This document shows positions 14,424 through 22,684 of a DNA stretch of 64,000 bases, in pieces. The position numbers and the translations under genes were made by a program. The DNA lies in the NCBI GenBank assembly GCA_028818695.1, contig JAPPNK010000020.1:252632-316631 (forward strand), read 5' to 3'. The stretch's first letter is position 1. Each line of letters starts with the position of its first letter. The notes beneath the pieces were generated by a model, which was not told the origin of the DNA, ran no database searches, and worked only from the letters and a program-made list of their open reading frames with translations. The DNA comes from Candidatus Poribacteria bacterium. GTDB taxonomy: Bacteria; Poribacteria; WGA-4E; GCA-2687025.

Positions 14424-15943
14424 AAAGCGGGGCGGAAAAGCCGAATATCCTGATTGTTACGACCGATCAGCAGCGCGCCGATTCGCTCAGCTGCTACGGC
14501 TCCGACTTCACCTCAACGCCGCATATCGACCGGCTTGCGTCGGAGGGCGTCCGATTCGACCGCGCCTACTGCCCAAACCCTGTCTGTACTCCCTCCCGCG
14601 TCTCGCTGTTCACCGGCAAAGCTGTTTCGCGGCATGGCGCATGGAATGTGGGCGTCCATGCGCGAAAAGATGAACGTATGCTGTCGCATCTGCTCGCCGC
14701 GGAAGGTTATCAGACGCATTACATCGGCAAGGCGCATTTTCAGTCGTTCGGATCTGCCGACCCGCTTTCGCAAGAGCGGACAGGGCGCTGGGCGGACGGC
14801 TATGAAGGGTGGAACGGTCCTTACTACGGATTTGAGACGGTTGAGCTTGCTCTTGGGCATGCGACGTACGGAATCAGCGGGCATTACGGCGAATGGGTCA
14901 GGCGGCATGCGAAGCCCGGCGACCTAGACAGGTGGCGCCGGGCGAAGAATCTGCATGCCTTCGGATTCGGTGGAAACGCTTTTGACTGGGAGATGCCGCT
15001 GGAATTTCACAACAGCGTCTGGACGGCGAATCGCGCCGAAGCGTTTCTCAAAGAGCGCGATCGGAGCCGCCCCTTCTTCCTCGCCGTCGGCTTTCAAGAT
15101 CCGCACCATCCGCATGCCGTTCCTGTTGAGCAAACCGATCGGGTTGATCCTGCCGACGTCCCGCCGCCAGATTATACGGAGGAGGAGCTTGAGGACAAAC
15201 CGCCCCATTTTTTGGCGGCGCATGAGGGGCGGCTTGGGACATCGGACGCGCGCGGGCGGTTTCATGTTGCGGGTCAAGGCGCCGGGTGCGACTATCGGCG
15301 CGTGACCGAAAAAGACGCCCGACTCGGACGCGCCTACTACTATTCGATGGTGAAACTGATTGACGCCCAGTTCGGGCGCATTCTCCGCGCGCTGGATGAA
15401 CAGAACCTGGCGAACGACACCCTCATTATCTTCACAACCGACCATGGCGAACTGTTAGGCGACCATGGGCTTTGGATGAAGGGGCCGTTCCATTACGAAC
15501 CGCTGGCGCGGGTTCCGTTCATTGTTCGTTGGCCCGCCCGCATTCCAGGCGGGCGGTCTTGCGGAGACCTTGTCAATCTGATCGACGCCGCGCCTACATG
15601 TTTATCCGCCTTGTATATGGAGACGCCGTCTGACATCGGCGGAATAGACCTGCTGCCGACTCTTTTGGGCGAAGATGAAAATCAACGCGCCTCTACGATC
15701 ATAGAGATGACAGACGACCCGAACGCCCTGCGCCTCAAAACGCTCGTAACCCAAAACCGGAAACTGACGCGGTACGCGGGGCAGACATACGGCGAGCTGT
15801 ACGACCTTGAGAACGACCCGCGCGAAAAAATCAACCGATGGAGCGACCCGAAATACGCCGGCGAAAAGGCGGCTCTTCTGAACGAGCTGCTGGACGCATA
15901 CGAGCCGCTTGAACGGCGCGAAACTCGACACTGCTACGCATAA
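14420..15943 (+). CDS. Sulfatase 1 (type I, Cys-type)
   Basis: A 507-residue arylsulfatase-superfamily hydrolase. The maturation motif is C56-T-P-S-R60 followed by VSLFTG; C56 must be converted to formylglycine by a maturase that is not in the window. Metal and active-site elements include D16 (VTTDQQRAD), H36 region (TPHIDRLA) and FTTDHGELLGDHG. No signal peptide is visible, so it would act in the cytoplasm, unlike most marine polysaccharide sulfatases. The TTG start overlaps the stop of PhyH 3. A second sulfatase follows nine bases after its stop. The substrate could be a sulfated sugar or a choline-sulfate-like small molecule. Confidence 0.9.
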   Translation: MKSGAEKPNILIVTTDQQRADSLSCYGSDFTSTPHIDRLASEGVRFDRAYCPNPVCTPSRVSLFTGKAVSRHGAWNVGVHARKDERMLSHLLAAEGYQTHYIGKAHFQSFGSADPLSQERTGRWADGYEGWNGPYYGFETVELALGHATYGISGHYGEWVRRHAKPGDLDRWRRAKNLHAFGFGGNAFDWEMPLEFHNSVWTANRAEAFLKERDRSRPFFLAVGFQDPHHPHAVPVEQTDRVDPADVPPPDYTEEELEDKPPHFLAAHEGRLGTSDARGRFHVAGQGAGCDYRRVTEKDARLGRAYYYSMVKLIDAQFGRILRALDEQNLANDTLIIFTTDHGELLGDHGLWMKGPFHYEPLARVPFIVRWPARIPGGRSCGDLVNLIDAAPTCLSALYMETPSDIGGIDLLPTLLGEDENQRASTIIEMTDDPNALRLKTLVTQNRKLTRYAGQTYGELYDLENDPREKINRWSDPKYAGEKAALLNELLDAYEPLERRETRHCYA

Positions 15944-15952
15944 AGGAGAACG

Positions 15953-17323
15953 ATGCCTCTCAACGTTTTATGGATCTACGGCGAAGACCTGTCCCCCGAC
16001 ATCGCATGCTACGGAACTCCCGCTGTTCAGACGCCGAATATCGACCGGCTCGCCGCCGAGGGGGCGCTCTATACGAACGCTTTCGTTACATGCCCCGTCT
16101 GCTCTCCGAGCCGATCCGCTCTCATCACGGGAACCTACCAGACCTCCTTTGGGGCGCATCAGCACCGCAGCAAGCGCGGCTCGCCGCTTCCTGAGCATAT
16201 GGAGCTGATCACAGATCGGTTTCGCGCCGCGGGTTATTTCACCTCAAACAGCCCAGGTCCCCCTTTCAACCGCCGCGGAAAAACCGACTTCAACTTCAAC
16301 GCGCCGAATCCGTTCGATGGGATTGACTGGAGCGAACGGGGAGCCGACCAGCCGTTTTACGCCCAATGCAACATTCCAGACACGCACCGCGTTTTCACGC
16401 GCGATCCAGAGCGGCCTGTCGACCCTGAAGCGGCGGAGCTTCCGCCCTATTATCCCGACCATCCGCTGACGCGGGCTGATTGGGCGCGGTATCTTGAAAG
16501 CGTTCAGGTTGTCGACCGAAAGTTGGGAAAGATTCTGGAGCGTCTTGACGAAGAGGGCTTGGCGGACAACACGGCTGTCTTCTTTTTGAGCGATCATGGA
16601 CGGGCGCATCCGCGCTGCAAGCAATTTCTGTACGACGGCGGCATACGCATACCGCTCATTGCCCGCATCCCCGGCGGAGAGAAGGGCGTCGTGAAGGACG
16701 ATCTTGTCAGCGGAGTCGATCTAGCGCCGACCGCCCTCTCTCTCGCCGGCCTTCCGATTCCAGGTTACATGGAAGGGGCGCCCTTCCTCGGTCCGGACGC
16801 CCAGACGCGGGGTTATATCGTCTCAGCGCGCGACCGGTGCGACGGAACGGACGACCGCATCCGGTGCATACGAACGAAAACGCATAAATATATCCGCAAC
16901 TTCCATCCTGAACGCCCGTATCTGCAGTTCAACGCCTACAAAAAACTGCAGTATCCCGTCCTGGCGCTCCTGGAGGCGCTGCGGAACCGCGGCGAGCTGA
17001 GCGCGGCGCAGCTGCCCTTCATGGCAGATGAACGGCTTTCGGAGGAGCTGTACAACCTTCAGAACGATCCGCATGAGACGGCGAACCTTGCCGGGGAGGC
17101 TGAGAATCAGGAGACGCTGCGCGTCCTTAGACAGACGCTTGATGAGTGGATTCGCGTTACAGCCGATCAAGGCGAGACGCCCGAAGACCCAGCAGTTGCC
17201 GCCGAAGAGGACAAGAAGATGCAGGCGTCGTATGAAGGCGGGATGGAGCGGCGCAACCTCCCAACAGACATTTCGCCTGAAGCGTATCTTGAGTGGTGGA
17301 TGGAGCAGTTTGGGTTGAGTTGA
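15953..17323 (+). CDS. Sulfatase 2 (type I, Cys-type)
   Basis: A 456-residue sulfatase with maturation motif C50-S-P-S-R54 followed by SALITG. The first metal site reads E11-D12 (YGEDLS), a variant of the usual Asp pair. TPNIDRLAAEG and FLSDHGRAHPRCKQ are conserved active-site blocks. The start is an ATG with AAGGAG seven bases upstream. No export signal is seen. It is clearly not a recent duplicate of sulfatase 1, since the two differ in length and most of their sequence, so they probably act on different sulfate positions or compounds. Together with PhyH 3 it forms a three-gene operon. Confidence 0.9.
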   Translation: MPLNVLWIYGEDLSPDIACYGTPAVQTPNIDRLAAEGALYTNAFVTCPVCSPSRSALITGTYQTSFGAHQHRSKRGSPLPEHMELITDRFRAAGYFTSNSPGPPFNRRGKTDFNFNAPNPFDGIDWSERGADQPFYAQCNIPDTHRVFTRDPERPVDPEAAELPPYYPDHPLTRADWARYLESVQVVDRKLGKILERLDEEGLADNTAVFFLSDHGRAHPRCKQFLYDGGIRIPLIARIPGGEKGVVKDDLVSGVDLAPTALSLAGLPIPGYMEGAPFLGPDAQTRGYIVSARDRCDGTDDRIRCIRTKTHKYIRNFHPERPYLQFNAYKKLQYPVLALLEALRNRGELSAAQLPFMADERLSEELYNLQNDPHETANLAGEAENQETLRVLRQTLDEWIRVTADQGETPEDPAVAAEEDKKMQASYEGGMERRNLPTDISPEAYLEWWMEQFGLS

Positions 17324-17349
17324 CGCGAGCTGGTATTGTTACCCATAAG

Positions 17350-17408
17350 GCGGGAATCCAAGCAGAAACCGTCTGCCTCCGCCAGGCGGCATGCTCTAAC
17401 TAAAGCGC
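17350..17408 (+). repeat. Dispersed repeat, partial copy (right half)
   Basis: GGCGGGAATCCA, then an AGACGT-less spacer, GCATGCTC and AACTAAAGCGCT match the right half of the full copies at 24353 and 50615. The left half is lost. It fills much of the 17324-17501 gap after the sulfatase operon; the remainder carries the upstream region of the lipoprotein gene. Confidence 0.5.
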
Positions 17409-17501
17409 TGAGAATTGCATTTTGCAGGCATTTGCTGTAGGGTTACTTGAAGGACATTTGTCTATTGAAGTGTACGCTTTGAACTTGGAAGGAATTGAGT
17501 C

Positions 17502-18056
17502 TTGAAAAAAGCGATGTTTGCTGCGCTGGCGTTTGCCGCGTTTGCTTTCTTGATCTCGTGCGGCGAGGATGAGCCAGACCCAGACCCGGAGCCGGAGCCT
17601 AATCATCAGCAGATCATTGACGAAGTGAACGCTCGTTTGGACGCGCTTGGCTTCGTCTTGAATGCCGACAATTCCGCAGCCATGGTCGTCTCGTTTAATT
17701 TTAAAACCGCCGACACGGCTGAGAACAGGGCGCTGCTGAAGGTACTTGCGCCGAACGCCCCGACCGACGGCCGCCTCATCGTCAGATCCGAGCAAACTCT
17801 TGAGGAGTTCACAGCAGGGGTAGAGCCTCCGTTGGAGGTCGGCAACATGAAGCTGGAGGTCGCATCCGAAACGAGCGTCGCGATGAATGTTGAATTCATC
17901 GGAACGGTGACGATCGACGAAAACGATGTGCCGATCGGCATCAACACGGAGAATACAGGCTCCGAAACGTACACGATCAAATACCCTCTTTCAGCCGGCG
18001 GGCTTGAGATCGACGGCGCCTGGTATGCGGCAGTAGAAGCAGAGGAAACTCCTTAA
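17502..18056 (+). CDS. Lipoprotein, twin 1
   Basis: A 184-residue predicted lipoprotein. The hydrophobic N-terminus ends in a lipobox FLISC, so Cys would be lipidated after signal cleavage. An acidic, Pro-rich stretch (GEDEPDPDPEPEP) then spaces a folded domain of about 150 residues from the membrane. That domain is rich in beta-forming segments (AMVVSFNFKTADT, VGNMKLEVASETS, MNVEFIGTVTIDEN, WYAAVEAEETP). No family recognised. The start is TTG with GAAGGA upstream. The neighbour at 18162 is a close paralogue. The repeated Val/Thr/Glu pattern suggests a beta-sandwich exposed at the outer or inner membrane. Confidence 0.75.
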   Translation: MKKAMFAALAFAAFAFLISCGEDEPDPDPEPEPNHQQIIDEVNARLDALGFVLNADNSAAMVVSFNFKTADTAENRALLKVLAPNAPTDGRLIVRSEQTLEEFTAGVEPPLEVGNMKLEVASETSVAMNVEFIGTVTIDENDVPIGINTENTGSETYTIKYPLSAGGLEIDGAWYAAVEAEETP

Positions 18057-18060
18057 CGCC

Positions 18061-18101
18061 GCGCCGTTCACTTGGTGTGGATGCCGCCGCGGTGAACGCT
18101 G
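18061..18101 (+). repeat. Short block shared with the 3' flank of array copy A
   Basis: CACTTGGTGTGGATG followed by CCGCCGCGGTGAA here matches CACTTTATGGATG followed by TCGCCGCGGTGAA at 438-463. The latter lies in the kinase-relic flank of copy A. The two places are 17 kb apart, so this is either another relic of the duplicated flank or a small dispersed sequence. Confidence 0.4.
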
Positions 18102-18103
18102 CA

Positions 18104-18132
18104 TTGCGCATTTTGGTTGGTTATGTTATTGT
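18104..18132 (+). promoter_or_regulatory. Promoter of lipoprotein twin 2
   Basis: TTGCGC (18104-18109), 17 bases, TATTGT (18127-18132). The ATG follows 30 bases later with GGAG in front. The same spacing and -35 type recur at several genes here. Confidence 0.45.
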
Positions 18133-18161
18133 TGCAGTCAACTTGGAACTTGGAGAAAGTC

Positions 18162-18710
18162 ATGAAGTGGACTTTGTTTGCGGCGGCGTTCATTGGCGCC
18201 GCTTTTTTGATCTCGTGCGGCGAAGATGATCCAGACCCGGAGCCGGGTCCTGATCATCAGCAGATCATTGACGATGTGAACGCTCGTTTGGACGCGATTG
18301 GCGGCGTCTCGAACATCGGCAGCGCCACAGCCATGGTCGTCACATTTGATTTTGCAACCGCCGACACGGTTGAGAACAGGGCGCTGTTGGGCGTACTTGC
18401 CCCGAACGCCCCGACCGACGGCCGGCTCATCCTCAGAATCCAACAAACCTTAGAGCAGGTCGCGGCAGGGGAGCCTGGGATGTTGGAGGTCGGCAATATG
18501 AAGCTGGAGGTTGAATCCGAAACGAGCGTCGCCATGAATGTTGACTTCATCGGGACGGTGACGATCGACGCAAACCAAGTGCCGATCGGCGTCAACACGG
18601 AGAATTCAAGCTCCGACACGTTCATGATCAAGTACCCGCTCATGGAGGGCGGACTTGATATTGACGGCGTCTGGTATGCGGCAATACCGCCAGTGGAGGA
18701 AACTCCCTGA
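18162..18710 (+). CDS. Lipoprotein, twin 2
   Basis: A 182-residue paralogue of the gene at 17502, with most residues identical in the folded domain. It has the lipobox FLISC, then GEDDPDPEPGPD, and shared blocks DHQQIIDDVNARLDAIG, VLAPNAPTDGRLI, VGNMKLEVESETSVAMN and IKYPLMEGGLDIDG. I start at ATG 18162 with GGAG upstream; an in-frame ATG at 18117 lies before the promoter's -10 and is not used. The separate promoter implies that the twins can be expressed independently. Function unknown. Confidence 0.75.
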   Translation: MKWTLFAAAFIGAAFLISCGEDDPDPEPGPDHQQIIDDVNARLDAIGGVSNIGSATAMVVTFDFATADTVENRALLGVLAPNAPTDGRLILRIQQTLEQVAAGEPGMLEVGNMKLEVESETSVAMNVDFIGTVTIDANQVPIGVNTENSSSDTFMIKYPLMEGGLDIDGVWYAAIPPVEETP

Positions 18711-18712
18711 CG

Positions 18713-19729
18713 CTACTTGAATTGCGCTGCCAGCTCTTCAGCCCAGCGTTTGTTTGCGTCGATGGTTCGGCCGGCGTTGTGCGGCGTATGCACAACGTTC
18801 GGCCGACCTAGCAACGGGTCGTCCAGCGGCAGCGGTTCAATGTCCCAAACATCCGCGGCGAGGGCGAGTTCGTTTGCCAGAACGCGTCTGCGCACCGCTT
18901 CCATGTCGCAGATGCGGGCGCGCGTCACCAGCACGACGAGGCAGCCTTTCGGCAGCGCGTTGATATGCTCCGCCGTTACGATTCCGCGCGTTGAATCGCG
19001 GAGGGGAACCATCGGCGCGAAGATTTCCGCGTCGGAGACGAGCCTGTCGAGCCGCCATTCTTTGCGCCCGCCGCCTCGGTGGAAGCACGGGTCTGGGGCG
19101 TAGGGGTCCCACGAAGCCACATCCGCCCCAAGAGCCGAGCAGAAGCTGGCGTAGCGCGAGCCGATATTGCCCGCTCCGACGATCCGGACGCGCTTGCCGT
19201 GAATCGTCCCGCTTGTGAAGTTGGGATCGTCGCCAAACTGATGACCGCGGGCACCCGGTTTGCCGACGCCGCCGGGCGGGTTGTAGTTCCACGGGGCGAG
19301 GTCGTTGATGATCTGGCGGTGGAGCTGCGGGATTCGCCGCAGGGCGCAGAGCGTGAGGGCGAGTCCGTATTCGGAGACGGTTTGCCCCCAGAACCCTTCG
19401 CTGGTGTGGCGGTAGGTCTCGACGCCTCGCTCCTTGAGCAGCTGCCGAGCCTTGTCGTTGAAGTTGGAGCCGTAGCTGCCTTGGAAGACCGCCTCTTCCA
19501 GTTGCGGCATCGCCTTGAGACATTCGAACGTCACGGGCGCGCCCATGCTGACAAGTCGGCGGGCGTTTTCAAGGGCGGAGGCGGCTTGTCCAACCGTTCG
19601 GCTGTCGCCGGGTTCTAATCGGATAAACTCAACCTCGCCCTGCGCTTTCCACAGGCGGTGGAAGTGATCAGCGGCATACGGCCAGACGCCGTCAAAATTT
19701 GGGTGTACGACCATCAAGCTTTCGCTCAT
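18713..19729 (-). CDS. D-isomer-specific 2-hydroxyacid dehydrogenase
   Basis: A 338-residue NAD-dependent oxidoreductase. The nucleotide-binding loop is GAGNIGSRY (about 185-193) within GKRVRIVGAGNIGSRYASF. The catalytic Arg is likely in VTRARICDMEAV, the Glu in DVWDIEPL and the His in VHTPHNAGRT. The N-terminal lid is typical. In PGDH-like families the Arg is usually in NxxRG; here it reads VTRARI, a variant. It is the last gene of a minus-strand run with the restriction-modification genes upstream (15-base gap) and has an AGGGAG ribosome site. Substrate could be a glyoxylate-, phosphoglycerate- or sugar-acid-like hydroxyacid. Confidence 0.85.
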   Translation of the reverse strand: MSESLMVVHPNFDGVWPYAADHFHRLWKAQGEVEFIRLEPGDSRTVGQAASALENARRLVSMGAPVTFECLKAMPQLEEAVFQGSYGSNFNDKARQLLKERGVETYRHTSEGFWGQTVSEYGLALTLCALRRIPQLHRQIINDLAPWNYNPPGGVGKPGARGHQFGDDPNFTSGTIHGKRVRIVGAGNIGSRYASFCSALGADVASWDPYAPDPCFHRGGGRKEWRLDRLVSDAEIFAPMVPLRDSTRGIVTAEHINALPKGCLVVLVTRARICDMEAVRRRVLANELALAADVWDIEPLPLDDPLLGRPNVVHTPHNAGRTIDANKRWAEELAAQFK

Positions 19730-19744
19730 GTTTTCTCCCTTGCA

Positions 19745-20899
19745 TCATTGCGCAGATTGTAAAAGTTCATTCCAGTAACGGATATGCGAGTCTTTGATGT
19801 TCGCATCCAGCATAAAATCTGAGCGTATATTTTTTGTATAATAATCCAAGAAGAGCGTCGGATCGCTCAATAGGCGCAGATAATACTTGATAGACGGCAA
19901 TATTCCATTGACAATCACCTCGCAACCATGCTGATCACGAATTCGGCGGATTGAGTCGTTCACCGCGCTTCTGTCATCAATGTCGTTCTCGGCTGTTGTG
20001 AGGATATAGTAGCGAGAAAGTGCCGCGTCGGAAAATTTATGGTAGGCGTCATCGACAATGCTTGAAGAAATTGTGATGTTGTGCTTGATTTCCACCGCCT
20101 CAAAATAATTGCCTTTTTCGTCAAGAACCTCAATATCTCCGATTCCTCCAGATTTTGCATCCGATACAGTGTGAAATTTTAGTTTTTGGAGCGTTTTATT
20201 TCTATACCTTTCAATGCTCATGAGCATCTCGTATGCCGAAAAGACCGCCAATACAGGCAGTCTAGAAGCCCCGGCAACTCCATAATTAAAGGACAATTGC
20301 TGTCTTAGGAGATTCATGATTTCATCGATTGTGATGCTTTTTGATCTTACGGACTGGGTATATCTTCGCGCAGATGCGGACATATTATCCAGATCGGCGA
20401 TCGTTCGATCCATAACATCATTCAGAGCGACAAAAACTGCGCAAAGATACAGATTCGGATCCTCTTGATTTTCCTCAACATCGTTGAGAATCTGCAGAAA
20501 CGATTCTCGTACAGAAATATCTCGAATCCTGCCAGGATAGTCCAGCGTGTAGGGATGAGCTTGTTCAAGCGAACGAGTTAGCCATCCGCTGCCTCCTTTC
20601 ATGGCGAATCTCGGAAATCGATCTCGAATAAAAGGCGTAACGTGTTGTGTGTCATATCCCCTGCCTGAATAGCCGTTTAAAAGCTCTTTTTTATGGCTGC
20701 GAACGTCTTGACTAGGAGATTCAATCTTTTTCGTCAAAGAGGTAATCAAGACCGCAAGAACCGCCTTCTGAGATTCTGCTTTTTCTATGATTTCTTCAAC
20801 CCACCCTCTTTGTTGATCAGAAAGTTCCGAAAAAATATTCGCATTCGACAACGCTTTCTGATACGATCGTTCCAAGATGGAAGCGGCTAGGCTGCTCAT
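19745..20899 (-). CDS. Type II restriction endonuclease (PD-(D/E)xK type)
   Basis: A 384-residue protein, AT-richer than its neighbours, starting inside the stop of the adjacent methyltransferase (TAATG). A PD-(D/E)xK nuclease core is visible: D255-I-E257 in GGIGDIEV and E270-I-K272 in AVEIKHN, separated by a short hairpin, as in many type II enzymes. The N-terminal half (about 1-200) is helical, with no recognised domain, and may bind DNA. SacI-family endonucleases are a possible relative; I am not sure of that. The gene pairing and base composition argue for horizontally acquired restriction-modification. The recognition site cannot be read from sequence. Confidence 0.75.
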   Translation of the reverse strand: MSSLAASILERSYQKALSNANIFSELSDQQRGWVEEIIEKAESQKAVLAVLITSLTKKIESPSQDVRSHKKELLNGYSGRGYDTQHVTPFIRDRFPRFAMKGGSGWLTRSLEQAHPYTLDYPGRIRDISVRESFLQILNDVEENQEDPNLYLCAVFVALNDVMDRTIADLDNMSASARRYTQSVRSKSITIDEIMNLLRQQLSFNYGVAGASRLPVLAVFSAYEMLMSIERYRNKTLQKLKFHTVSDAKSGGIGDIEVLDEKGNYFEAVEIKHNITISSSIVDDAYHKFSDAALSRYYILTTAENDIDDRSAVNDSIRRIRDQHGCEVIVNGILPSIKYYLRLLSDPTLFLDYYTKNIRSDFMLDANIKDSHIRYWNELLQSAQ

Positions 20900-21933
20900 T
20901 ATTTTCTTTCAAACAATTTATAGACGGCATGCGGCGTATCGGATACCCGCCGACGGGCATCCTTGCAATATTCAGGATTGATTTCGTAGCCGATATAACG
21001 GCGCCCCATGTTTTTACAGGCGACCGCTGTCGATCCCGACCCCATAAACGGATCTAAAACCAGCGCGCCGGGCGGGGTCAAAAGATGCAAAAATTCTTCG
21101 ACGATCTCTACAGGATAGATCGCCGGATGCTTGTTGCCTTTGACAGCGGCGACCGGCGTCTCGATCACATCACGCTTGAGACGCCTTCCATGCATTCGAA
21201 TGATGGTGAAGCCCTTATTCTTGATCTGCAGCTGGCGTCCTCCCGCCTGCCCGCCGAACGGCTCGGCATGGACGCCGCGTATCTTCATTCGAAAGCTGTA
21301 GGTCTCCCCGCGGCGAACTTCTTGTATGACCTCGGTTAGTTCGCGTCGGGCGGCTTTTTTTTCGTCTTTCGACAGGTCCGATTGTTCAATCAGCTCAAAA
21401 TACCGTTGGCCGATCTTGGAGGACGGTTTGTTGCCGGCTTGCATCGGGGCGTCAGACTTCGCCAAAAATGCGTCTATATCGTAGTAGTACCGATCCGATT
21501 TCACAAAATGAAAAAACGGCTCTGTGCTGCTGACAAGGCGCCGGCGAAATTGCCTCGGCGTTGGATTGCGCTTCACCCATGTGATTTCATTGACCAGCTT
21601 GACCAGTCCTGTTTCGGCTGCCGCAAGCGCAAAACGGTAAGGTACCAGAAGCAGACTCCCGTCCAGATATTTGTCGCCCACATTGAAGACGAGACTCCCG
21701 CTTTTCTTTACGACCCTGACGCATTCGCAAAATAGACTCAGCAGTTTCTCGATATAGTCGTCCACATGCTGTTCGTTGCCCATTCCGCCGCCGTAGTCAC
21801 GCTGCTGAAAGTAGGGCGGAGAGGTGATCGCAAGATCAACACTCTCATTCGGCAGCTCGCGAATCAGCTCTAGGTTGTCGCCGCAGACGATTTGATCAAT
21901 CGGCAAGGATTCGAATCGGTCAAAGCCGCGCAT
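20899..21933 (-). CDS. Type II DNA methyltransferase (beta class, SPPY type)
   Basis: A 344-residue SAM-dependent methyltransferase that protects DNA from the endonuclease next door. The motif order is that of the beta class. Catalytic TSPPY (37-41) lies near the N-terminus, the target region is in the middle (about 150-260), and SAM-binding DPFMGSGSTAVAC lies near residue 305. SPPY is characteristic of N4-cytosine methylation, although some N6-adenine enzymes share it. I start at ATG 21933 (MRGFDRFESLP), two bases after the ThuA stop. A longer ORF start would overlap that gene. Co-transcription from upstream is likely, since there is no gap for a separate promoter. Confidence 0.87.
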   Translation of the reverse strand: MRGFDRFESLPIDQIVCGDNLELIRELPNESVDLAITSPPYFQQRDYGGGMGNEQHVDDYIEKLLSLFCECVRVVKKSGSLVFNVGDKYLDGSLLLVPYRFALAAAETGLVKLVNEITWVKRNPTPRQFRRRLVSSTEPFFHFVKSDRYYYDIDAFLAKSDAPMQAGNKPSSKIGQRYFELIEQSDLSKDEKKAARRELTEVIQEVRRGETYSFRMKIRGVHAEPFGGQAGGRQLQIKNKGFTIIRMHGRRLKRDVIETPVAAVKGNKHPAIYPVEIVEEFLHLLTPPGALVLDPFMGSGSTAVACKNMGRRYIGYEINPEYCKDARRRVSDTPHAVYKLFERK

Positions 21934-21935
21934 CG

Positions 21936-22604
21936 TCAAACTCGCCGCGACGCCCATCTCGCCGCGTTCACAAACACCTTGCGGCACGGCTCCTCAAACA
22001 GGACGCGGTACGTCTCATGCCCCGGACGAAAATAAAAGATGCGCCCCAGACCGCGCTCCCAGCAGCAACCTGTGCGGAACACCTCGCCCTCCCGAAACGA
22101 AGAAATCATAACGATGCAGTCCGGCGTCGGTATGTCGAACGGCTCCACATACATTTCCGCCTCCGGCAGCGTGAACTTCTGCCCCAAGCCCTCCGCGATC
22201 GGATGCGACGGCTCAACGATATACACATGCTCCTCTTCCTCTTCTTCGCGCCAGCCGGCAATGTTGCCTGTCGTTCCAAGAATGGCGCGAAACGGCTTCG
22301 AGTGGAGAGCGGAATGGATCGGCACAAAGCCCATCCCCCGCGCGAGAATATGTTTCAGGACGCGGGCTGTTGAGTCGTCTGTGACCTGCCCGTGGCGCGA
22401 GTGCGCCCAGTAGAACAGCACATCCGCCCGCGCCAGCGCCTCCTCGCTCAGACCCTGGTCAGGGTCGGACAGCTGCGCCGTCTCCGCCTCAATCCCTGCC
22501 TCGCGCAGCGCGTCCGCAACAGCGCCGTTGATCCCGTCCGGATAGACCGACTCAGGCTCCGACCGTTCCGTCCAGCAGAGGGCTTTGATCGGTTCTTGAC
22601 TCAT
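21936..22604 (-). CDS. ThuA-domain protein
   Basis: A 222-residue class I glutamine-amidotransferase-like fold protein of the ThuA (trehalose-utilisation-like) family. Typical blocks are ADVLFYWAHSRHGQV, GMGFVPIHSALHSKPF, HPIAEGL and RIFYFRPGHETYRV. There is no signal peptide and it is probably cytoplasmic. The family accompanies Gfo/Idh oxidoreductases and DUF1080 proteins in glycoside and keto-sugar degradation, both present elsewhere in this window. A strong AAGGAG site lies ten bases before the ATG. The restriction-modification genes follow directly on the same strand, probably as later insertions into the transcript. Confidence 0.85.
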   Translation of the reverse strand: MSQEPIKALCWTERSEPESVYPDGINGAVADALREAGIEAETAQLSDPDQGLSEEALARADVLFYWAHSRHGQVTDDSTARVLKHILARGMGFVPIHSALHSKPFRAILGTTGNIAGWREEEEEEHVYIVEPSHPIAEGLGQKFTLPEAEMYVEPFDIPTPDCIVMISSFREGEVFRTGCCWERGLGRIFYFRPGHETYRVLFEEPCRKVFVNAARWASRRV

Positions 22605-22684
22605 TTAATACGCTCCTTCGTTTGCGTTGTTTGCGTTACGGTTCGTTTCTGTAAATCGTACATTGCCCGCCCGAATCTTTTGTT

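Noticed and set aside
15172-22604. Whole region as a genomic island
   Set aside because: No integrase, tRNA edge or direct repeats were seen. Only the endonuclease gene stands out in base composition.
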